Assembly (NCBI RefSeq): GCF_000342005.1
Contig: NZ_AOHO01000055.1
Span: forward strand, 179,329 to 243,328
Direction of reading: 5' to 3'
DNA: 64,000 nucleotides
Origin: Amycolatopsis decaplanina DSM 44594
Lineage (GTDB): Bacteria; Actinomycetota; Actinomycetes; Mycobacteriales; Pseudonocardiaceae
Made by a program: the position numbers and the translations under genes. Below, piece after piece: positions 58,544 to 64,000 of this stretch. The notes beneath the pieces are model-generated. The model had not been told where the DNA came from, ran no database searches, and was given only the letters and a program-made list of their open reading frames with translations. Each line of letters starts with the position of its first letter. Position 1 is the stretch's first letter.

Positions 58544-59833
58544 GTGAGTGGACCTTGGAGCGCCGCGGAAGGCCGCTCGCGGGCGCAAGAAGCCCGGCAT
58601 CTCCACGCGATCAGCCATCTCGCGCCGGAAGACGGCGCGCCGGAGCGGACCGGCGCGCTGGCCGGTGTTCCCCTGGTGGTCAAGGACAACATCCACGTCG
58701 CGGGCATGCCGAACACCGCGGGCACCCCGGCGCTCGCGAACCACGTTCCGCGTGAGCACGCGAGTGTGGTCCGGCGGCTGATCGACGCGGGCGCCATCGT
58801 CATCGGCAAGGCGTCCATGCACGAACTCGCGTTCGGCATCACCTGCGACACGACGCCGCTGGGCCCGGTGCGCAACGCCCGCGACCCGTCCCGCTTCGCC
58901 GGGGGAAGCAGCGGCGGGACCGCGGTCGCCGTCGCGGCGGGCATCGTCCCGGCCGGCCTGGGCACCGACACCGGGGGTTCGGTGCGTATTCCCGCCGCGC
59001 TCAACGGGGTCTGCGGTTTCCGGCCCACCACGGGCCGCTACCCGTCCGATGGCATGACCCCGTTGAGCGGCACCCGGGACACGGCCGGGCCGATCGCTCG
59101 CACGGTCACCGATCTCGCGCTCCTCGACGCGGTCCTCGCGGGAGAAGAGCCTCGGCCCCTGATCGGGATCTCACCGATCCGACTGGGCGTGCCACACGGC
59201 TTTTTGACCGGCGATCTGGCCGGCGAGGTCGAAGAACTGTGGGAGGCCGCGCTGACCCGTCTGCGCGCGGCAGGGGTCACCCTGGTGCCGATCGACGACA
59301 CGCCCCTCGCCGAACACGTCGCCGATCAGGGAATGCCGCTGGTGATCCACGAAGCAGGCACCGGTCTCCGGTCCTACCTGGCCGAGTACGTGCCCATGGT
59401 CTCGTTCGAGCGGCTCGTTCGCGAGGTCGCCGCGGCCGACGTCCGGGCGATCTTCGCCGAGTCGGTCGTGCCGGGCGTCGGGCCGGGCGTCTACGAGGCG
59501 GCCCTCGCCACCCGCACGGCCTTGCGCCACGCCTACTCGAAGATCTTCGACGAGAGCGGCATCGACGCGCTGGCCTTTCCCACGACACCGGCGACGGCCC
59601 AGGACTTCTCGGCCGTCGAGAAGTTCGTCCACCGTGGGCGCGCGGTGCCGACCTTCCCGACCTTCATCCGCAACTGTCAGCCCGGCAGTGTCGCGGGCTT
59701 CCCCGGGTTGACCGTCCCGATGGGGCGCGCACGCGGCGGCCTGCCCGCCGGGCTGGCACTCGACGGCGCGAGCGGCGAAGACCGGAAACTGCTGGCCGTG
59801 GGGGCCTCCGTCGAACGGGTTCTGACCGCCTAG
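58544..59833 (+). CDS. Amidase-signature family hydrolase
   Basis: 429 residues from GTG 58544. The Ser-cisSer-Lys triad is visible: K47 (LVVKDNIHV), S122 (AGGSSGG) and S146 (TDTGGSVRIP). The rest fits the amidase family, which hydrolyses amides, e.g. indoleacetamide or allophanate-type substrates; the substrate here is unknown. It is divergent from the aes-like operon, so the Zur-like site could affect it too. It ends 5 bp from the convergent LysR stop. Confidence 0.93.
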   Translation: MSGPWSAAEGRSRAQEARHLHAISHLAPEDGAPERTGALAGVPLVVKDNIHVAGMPNTAGTPALANHVPREHASVVRRLIDAGAIVIGKASMHELAFGITCDTTPLGPVRNARDPSRFAGGSSGGTAVAVAAGIVPAGLGTDTGGSVRIPAALNGVCGFRPTTGRYPSDGMTPLSGTRDTAGPIARTVTDLALLDAVLAGEEPRPLIGISPIRLGVPHGFLTGDLAGEVEELWEAALTRLRAAGVTLVPIDDTPLAEHVADQGMPLVIHEAGTGLRSYLAEYVPMVSFERLVREVAAADVRAIFAESVVPGVGPGVYEAALATRTALRHAYSKIFDESGIDALAFPTTPATAQDFSAVEKFVHRGRAVPTFPTFIRNCQPGSVAGFPGLTVPMGRARGGLPAGLALDGASGEDRKLLAVGASVERVLTA

Positions 59834-59838
59834 ACCGC

Positions 59839-60708
59839 CTATGTCCCTCGGATGCTGGTCTGAAGGGCGTCGATGAGCGCGGCAGCGGCGGGCGGGTCGG
59901 GCGGGTCGCCGTAGGTGACGGCGTAGATCTGGCGGGGATCTTCGGCCAGTTCGGTGGCGTGGACTCCCGGCATCCGGTGAGCGCGAAGGGCCAGGCGGGG
60001 CAGCGTGGTGACGCCCATCCGAGCCGCGACCAGCGCCTGCATGACGACCATGTCGTCGCTGACCAGCGAAATACGCGGAGCGAACCCGGCCCGCCCGCAG
60101 ATCGTGACGAGTTCGTCCTGGCATCGGGCGCAGCCGCCGATCCAGGTCGAGTCGCGGTGATCGGCGATGGTCTGCCCCGGTTCGCTGGTGAGCAGATAGA
60201 TCGGGTCCTCCAGAAGGTGCACCAGCCGGAGCCCCTGCTCCTCACGCGGAGTGTCGGCGTACCGGAAGATCAAGGCGACGTCGATCCGCCCTTCCCGCAG
60301 CATGCGCAGCGCCTCGCCCGGATGTTCGTCGACCAGCCCCAATTCGAGTCCGGGATGGTCGCGGGCCAGCGCGGCGGCCGCCTCGGGAACGATGGTGCTC
60401 AGGATCGACTGGAACCCCGCCATCCGGACCCGTCCGGCACGCAATCCCACCTGCGCGGCCAGTTCGGCCTCGGCGCCTTCGACCCGGCCGACGATCTCGG
60501 CCGCGCGGGCGGCGAGCAGTTCCCCTTCGGGAGTGAGCCGGATACCGCGGCCGATCCGCTGGACCAGCTTCGCGCCCGTCGCGGCTTCCAACCTCGCGAG
60601 ATGGTGGCTCACCGCCGGTTGCGTGTAATGCAGTTCCTTCGCCGCCGCGGTCATCGAACCGTGCCGGGAGACAGCCGCCAGCACCGTGAGCTGCACCAGA
60701 TTCAGCAT
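59839..60708 (-). CDS. LysR-family regulator
   Basis: 289 residues from ATG 60708. N-terminal winged helix (LVQLTVLAAVSRHGSMTAAAKELHYTQPAVSHHLARLEAATG) and LysR substrate-binding domain from ~90. A Cys pair (GGCARCQDE) in the sensor is unusual and could respond to thiols or metal. It is divergent from the cysteine-dioxygenase-like gene, its most likely target; the gap contains ATAAAGAATACCTAT, a possible T-N11-A site. Confidence 0.92.
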   Translation of the reverse strand: MLNLVQLTVLAAVSRHGSMTAAAKELHYTQPAVSHHLARLEAATGAKLVQRIGRGIRLTPEGELLAARAAEIVGRVEGAEAELAAQVGLRAGRVRMAGFQSILSTIVPEAAAALARDHPGLELGLVDEHPGEALRMLREGRIDVALIFRYADTPREEQGLRLVHLLEDPIYLLTSEPGQTIADHRDSTWIGGCARCQDELVTICGRAGFAPRISLVSDDMVVMQALVAARMGVTTLPRLALRAHRMPGVHATELAEDPRQIYAVTYGDPPDPPAAAALIDALQTSIRGT

Positions 60709-60802
60709 GGATAAAGAATACCTATGTGAGCGAAAAAACGTCGTCATTGGACGCGGCGCGAACAACGGACCACGATGGGAAGCGACGAGAAGGAGAACAC
60801 AA

Positions 60803-61345
60803 ATGGCCGTCGCGTCCGATCCGCCCGCCACCGCTGTCAGACCCGGACTCGCGGAGCTGATAAAACGACTTCGCCAATGTACCGGGAGAGCGTCCGAACC
60901 CCTTGTCACCGCACAGGCCGTGGCAGCCGTTCTCACCGAACTCCGGCCGACCCCGCGACTCCTCACCGCGGCGGAACGCGCGGGGTCCGCCGACGGATAC
61001 ACCCGCACCACACTGCACGCCGAGTCCGCCTTCTCGATCACCGCCCTGGTCTGGCGGCCCGGCCAGCTCACCGAGATCCACGATCACCTGGTGTGGTGCA
61101 CATTCCTTGTCCTTCAAGGAACCGAGACCGAGAACATCTTCGACATCGACGGTGACCGGCTGGTCCGGACGGCCCAGCGGCAACGCCCGGCCGGCTCGGT
61201 CAGCGGTGTCGCGCCCCCCGACGACATCCACCAAGTGCACAACGCCGGTGACACCGTCGCCATCACTTTGCACGTGTACGGCGCCGACCTCAGCAAGGGA
61301 ACCAGCGTGCGCCGCAATTACCGGATGCGCGCCACCGCGCGGTAA
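60803..61345 (+). CDS. Cysteine dioxygenase-like cupin
   Basis: 180 residues from ATG 60803 (AAGGAG upstream). The cupin core carries the metal ligands in QLTEIHDHLVWCTFLVLQGTETE (His-x-His) and DDIHQVHNAG (third His). This matches type I cysteine dioxygenases, which oxidise cysteine to cysteine sulfinate; a thiol-dioxygenase with another thiol substrate is possible. The LysR gene with a Cys-pair sensor is divergent from it. Confidence 0.85.
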   Translation: MAVASDPPATAVRPGLAELIKRLRQCTGRASEPLVTAQAVAAVLTELRPTPRLLTAAERAGSADGYTRTTLHAESAFSITALVWRPGQLTEIHDHLVWCTFLVLQGTETENIFDIDGDRLVRTAQRQRPAGSVSGVAPPDDIHQVHNAGDTVAITLHVYGADLSKGTSVRRNYRMRATAR

Positions 61346-61660
61346 AAGGCGTAAACGTTGGGTCCATTTCGCCTATTGCGCCCGCATGCCGATATCTACC
61401 GGCCAATTCTTTGGGGCATCGTGAAATGACATACCCCGCGAGGTCTTTATCAGGTGTTCCGGTCGAGCGCCGATTCGGTGAGACCCGCCTCGCGGCGCAG
61501 ACGCAGGTAGTCGCCGACCGCCGGGGAGCCCGCTTCCAAGCGATAGGAGGCGTCCATGACGAGCTGGCCCTTTCTTTCGAACCGGCAGGCCTACGGCGTC
61601 GCACTCGGTGCGTGCGATCGTAGACTGCATCCCTGACGGCGACAGGAAGGAGTGCCGGTG
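61346..61660. other. 315-bp gap with only a GNAT remnant
   Basis: Apart from the 35-codon remnant at 61450-61557 and the TetR ribosome site (AGGAAGGAG at 61645-61653), no gene, palindrome or RNA signature is seen. Composition is locally less GC-rich at 61380-61450 than in neighbouring genes. Confidence 0.6.
61450..61557 (-). pseudogene. Truncated GNAT-acetyltransferase N-terminus
   Basis: From the ATG at 61557 the frame reads MDASYRLEAGSPAVGDYLRLRREAGLT and stops after 35 residues (TGA at 61450-61452). This matches the N-terminal strand-helix of actinobacterial GNAT proteins; the acetyl-CoA-binding core is absent. It is either a deletion remnant or, less likely, a small real gene. Confidence 0.5.
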
Positions 61661-62344
61661 ATGACAGGCCGGCGGCGCTGGTCCGGCGACGACATCCTCG
61701 ACGCGGCGGGAAAACTCCTGCAGGGCGGCGATGCCGAAGCGTTCAGCGTGCGCAAGCTCGCTGCGGCGCTCGGCACCGATTCCTCGAGCCTGTACCGGCA
61801 TTTCCGGAACAAGACCGAACTCCTGCGCGCCGTCGCCGACCGCGCCCTCCTCACGGCCATGGAAGGCTTCGATCCCGAAGGCGACTGGAAACAGTGCATC
61901 ACCGACATCGCGTTCCGGCTCCGCGACGTCTTCTCCCGGCAGCCGCAGATCGCCACCGTCTGGGGGCGCCACGCCTCGAGCGGCAGTGGATCGCGCGCCG
62001 TCATGGAAGCGATCCTCCGGGCACTGCGGGCATCAGGCCTGCCCGATGAGCGAATTCCCACCCACTATCACCGGATCGCGGTACTCCTGGCCGCGCTGAA
62101 CGCCTCCGACGGCGGCATCAGCACCCTCGCCGAGGAAGAGCACGAACACGGCATGGAGTCGTTCCGAGTCGCCGTCCTCGGGGCCGACCCGGCACGATTC
62201 CCCACGCTGGCTCATTTCGCCCGCGACCTCCTCCCGCTGGGCGCCGACCGTCGAGACGCCTACGCGGACATCCTCGCCGCACACCTCGATCAGGTCGAGG
62301 TCGAGGCGAGTGCCTCGCGAAGGAACCCGGATATCTCCGCCTGA
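61661..62344 (+). CDS. TetR-family regulator
   Basis: 227 residues from ATG 61661; the AGGAAGGAG site fits this start better than GTG 61652. The HTH (DILDAAGKLLQGGDAEAFSVRKLAAALGTDSSSLYRHFRNKTELLRAVADRAL) is typical; the ligand domain is helical. The likely target is unknown; the DUF418 gene downstream is one candidate. Confidence 0.93.
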   Translation: MTGRRRWSGDDILDAAGKLLQGGDAEAFSVRKLAAALGTDSSSLYRHFRNKTELLRAVADRALLTAMEGFDPEGDWKQCITDIAFRLRDVFSRQPQIATVWGRHASSGSGSRAVMEAILRALRASGLPDERIPTHYHRIAVLLAALNASDGGISTLAEEEHEHGMESFRVAVLGADPARFPTLAHFARDLLPLGADRRDAYADILAAHLDQVEVEASASRRNPDISA

Positions 62345-62497
62345 GCGGCTTCGGCCCGCGGTTCCACGTCCCGCCGTTGTGCACGCAGTGCGTGCAGCAT
62401 GAAGTGCACCACCGATCGGGTGTGCTACGAAGTGACCAGGGCTAGATCGTTCCAACGACGGACGAGGCCGGATGCGGACGGTGACAGGCTCGACGAC

Positions 62498-63694
62498 ATG
62501 ACCTACCGGACGTCGGCAGTCGCTGCCGCGCGGCACTCCCGCGGCGGGCGGATTTCCTCTCTCGACCTGCTCCGGGGGGTGGCGATTCTCGGCACGTTCG
62601 GCACGAACGTGTTCCTTTTCGCGCATCCCGGCGGGCCCGCGGGTTTCTTCCAGGACTTCGTCGGCACCGCGACGAGCTTCGTCGAGCGAGCCGAAGTCGG
62701 CCTCCGCGTGCTGACCAACGGCAAGTTCCTCGCCCTGCTCACGATCCTGTTCGGCGTGGGCCTGGAGTTGCAGTACCAGTCCGCCCGGCGGCGTGGTGTC
62801 CCCTGGCCTGGCAGGTATCCGCTCCGGGCGGGCATCCTCTTCCTGGAAGGTGTCGCGCATTTCCTGCTGGTGTTCGAAGGCGACGTGCTCATGGCCTACG
62901 GGCTCACTTCGCTGCTTGTCGCGTACCTCGTCGGCCGGAGCGATCGGGTCGTCCGGAACGTCGTCGTCGTGGTGGGCGGCACGTACGCCGCACTGCTACT
63001 CGCCGCGACCGCGTCGCTCGTAGCCGCGCCGGAAGTCTCCGGCGAGCCGGCTCCGGTCGATCCCTCCGCGACAGCCGGCTGGCCCGCGCAGGTGGCCGTC
63101 CGGCTGAACGAGTTTCTGCTGCTGCGAGCGGAGATCGTCCTGATCGTGCCCTCCGCCGTCGTCCTGTTCCTGCTCGGTTCCCGCCTGCGCAGGGCGGGCG
63201 TTTTCGACGACACGGTGAAAGGCGGGCGACTCCGCGCGCGACTGCTCATACTCGGCTTCGCCGTCGGCCTGCCCCTGAACGTGCTGACCGGTTTCAGCGG
63301 GCCGGACTGGCTGCTCGTCGACCGGTATCTGCTGCCCCCGCTCGTCGCACTGGGCCTGCTCGCCCTGGTCACCCACCTCACCCTCCGGATGCGCGGCGAA
63401 CCCGGGTTCGTCCGAAGTGGACTGATCGCGGTCGGCCGTACCGCCCTCTCCTGTTACGTACTCCAGAACTTGCTGGCCGGCGCCCTGTGCTACGGCTGGG
63501 GGCTCGGCCTCGCCGAACGTTTCGCGGACGCCCGTCCGTGGTGGATCGTCGGACTCTGGGGATTCGTCGGACTGGTGAACGTCGCCTTCGCCGTCGCATG
63601 GCTCCGGCGCTTCGAACGCGGCCCGCTCGAACTGCTCATGCACCGCCTCTACGCACCACGGCCGGCGGACCGTCGTGGGCCTCGTGAGTGGTGA
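62498..63694 (+). CDS. DUF418 (YeiB-like) integral membrane protein
   Basis: 398 residues from ATG 62498. About ten TM segments; the start RISSLDLLRGVAILGTFGTNVFLFA and the C-terminal YVLQNLLAGALCYGWGLGL...WIVGLWGFVGLVNVAFAVAWLRRFERGPLELLMHRL are the two halves of the YeiB/DUF418 family. Function in the family is unknown. The last codons (R-E-W-stop) form the left arm of the palindrome at 63681-63726. Confidence 0.9.
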   Translation: MTYRTSAVAAARHSRGGRISSLDLLRGVAILGTFGTNVFLFAHPGGPAGFFQDFVGTATSFVERAEVGLRVLTNGKFLALLTILFGVGLELQYQSARRRGVPWPGRYPLRAGILFLEGVAHFLLVFEGDVLMAYGLTSLLVAYLVGRSDRVVRNVVVVVGGTYAALLLAATASLVAAPEVSGEPAPVDPSATAGWPAQVAVRLNEFLLLRAEIVLIVPSAVVLFLLGSRLRRAGVFDDTVKGGRLRARLLILGFAVGLPLNVLTGFSGPDWLLVDRYLLPPLVALGLLALVTHLTLRMRGEPGFVRSGLIAVGRTALSCYVLQNLLAGALCYGWGLGLAERFADARPWWIVGLWGFVGLVNVAFAVAWLRRFERGPLELLMHRLYAPRPADRRGPREW

Positions 63695-63726
63695 GGACGG
63701 TTCTAACCATCCTTACCACTCACGAG
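63681..63726. terminator. Palindrome that supplies the stop codons of both convergent genes
   Basis: CTCGTGAGTGGTGAGGACGG... (63681-63702) pairs with 63705-63726 over 22 bp with two G-U-compatible mismatches. The left arm encodes R-E-W-stop (TGA) on the plus strand and the right arm encodes R-E-W-stop (TAA) on the minus strand. Confidence 0.8.
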
Positions 63727-64000
63727 ACTCGGCGCCGTCTTCCTGACGGTTCACTTCCGCCGCCACGACACCGGGAATCCCTTCCGCGATGACCTTCGCC
63801 ACGTGATGGTCTCTTTCGTTCCCGTACTGATCGCCGATCCGGCACACGCCGTCGCGGACCTCGACGGTCCATCGATCAGGGCCGCCGTAGACCGCGAGGT
63901 GCTGCCGCACACTGGCGGCGATCGCGGTGTCCGCGCGGGCGAACGCCCGCACGAAGTCTCCGCGAGTGAGAATGCCCACCACCCGCTCCCCGTCCACAAT
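63713..64000 (-). CDS. CBS-BON domain protein (5' end beyond window)
   Basis: Partial gene, 95 residues visible, open at base 64000. The visible start, IVDGERVVGILTRGDFVRAFARAD, is the end of a CBS domain; from ~30 onward comes a BON domain (IAASVRQHLAVYGGPDRWTVEVRDGVCRIGDQYGNERDHHVAKVIAEGIPGVVAAEV). CBS-BON proteins are common in actinobacterial stress/hypoxia regulons and bind adenine nucleotides. The C-terminus ends ESREW within the palindrome at 63681-63726. Confidence 0.85.
   Translation of the reverse strand: MVDGERVVGILTRGDFVRAFARADTAIAASVRQHLAVYGGPDRWTVEVRDGVCRIGDQYGNERDHHVAKVIAEGIPGVVAAEVNRQEDGAESREW

Overview
The window is high-GC actinobacterial chromosome. The best fit is Amycolatopsis or a close Pseudonocardiales relative. 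The evidence is an HU protein with a histone-like Lys/Ala tail, an IclR (NdgR-like) regulator divergent from leuCD, a complete type VII (ESX) secretion locus, a furA-katG pair, and a four-gene operon matching the zinc-repressed aes ([S,S]-EDDS zincophore) operon known from Amycolatopsis japonicum. Genus assignment is inference; no rRNA or tRNA gene was recognised.

Bases 1-3.9 kb are housekeeping: hup (cut by the window edge), leuD, leuC and the divergent IclR regulator. Bases 4.4-39.4 kb form a type VII secretion region. An orphan OmpR regulator, a beta-helix/AAA+ fusion ATPase, a LuxR-type regulator and a paralogous OmpR/histidine-kinase pair flank an effector operon running from 17.2 kb down to 9.7 kb. 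That operon encodes a YbaB-like protein, a small helical protein, a 2111-residue multi-domain putative toxin and an overlapping candidate immunity gene. Next come mycosin (mycP), two WXG100-type proteins, eccC with four downstream ESX substrates or accessory proteins, eccB, eccD, a probable pseudokinase, a transglutaminase-like/DUF58/MoxR/FN3 operon, and eccE. A 25-bp motif that overlaps the response-regulator start recurs, with one mismatch, between the FN3 operon and eccE. This suggests direct control of the secretion apparatus by the two-component system.

Bases 39.3-41.8 kb hold tspO, a decayed nucleotidyltransferase gene, a PPOX-type flavoprotein, a 41-residue Cys-bearing peptide and a 550-bp gene-free stretch packed with palindromes. 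Bases 41.8-53.7 kb are a stress block: a standalone ANTAR-like protein, hsp20 with a divergent regulator and two operators, a SigB/SigF-type sigma factor, STAS, hemerythrin, GAF-ANTAR, Rho_N-like and DUF6480 proteins, a PLP decarboxylase, and furA-katG. Promoters of the form GNTT-N14-16-GGGTA recur here, including one in front of the sigma gene.

Bases 53.6-58.5 kb are the aes-like operon (OCD-type dehydrogenase, PLP decarboxylase, SbnA-like synthase, MATE exporter) behind a Zur-box-like site. The end of the window has an amidase, a LysR regulator with a cysteine-dioxygenase-like cupin, a GNAT remnant, a TetR regulator, a DUF418 membrane protein and the 3' part of a CBS-BON protein.

Several families of long, near-perfect inverted repeats sit at gene ends throughout the window. 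They look like terminator-type dispersed repeats.
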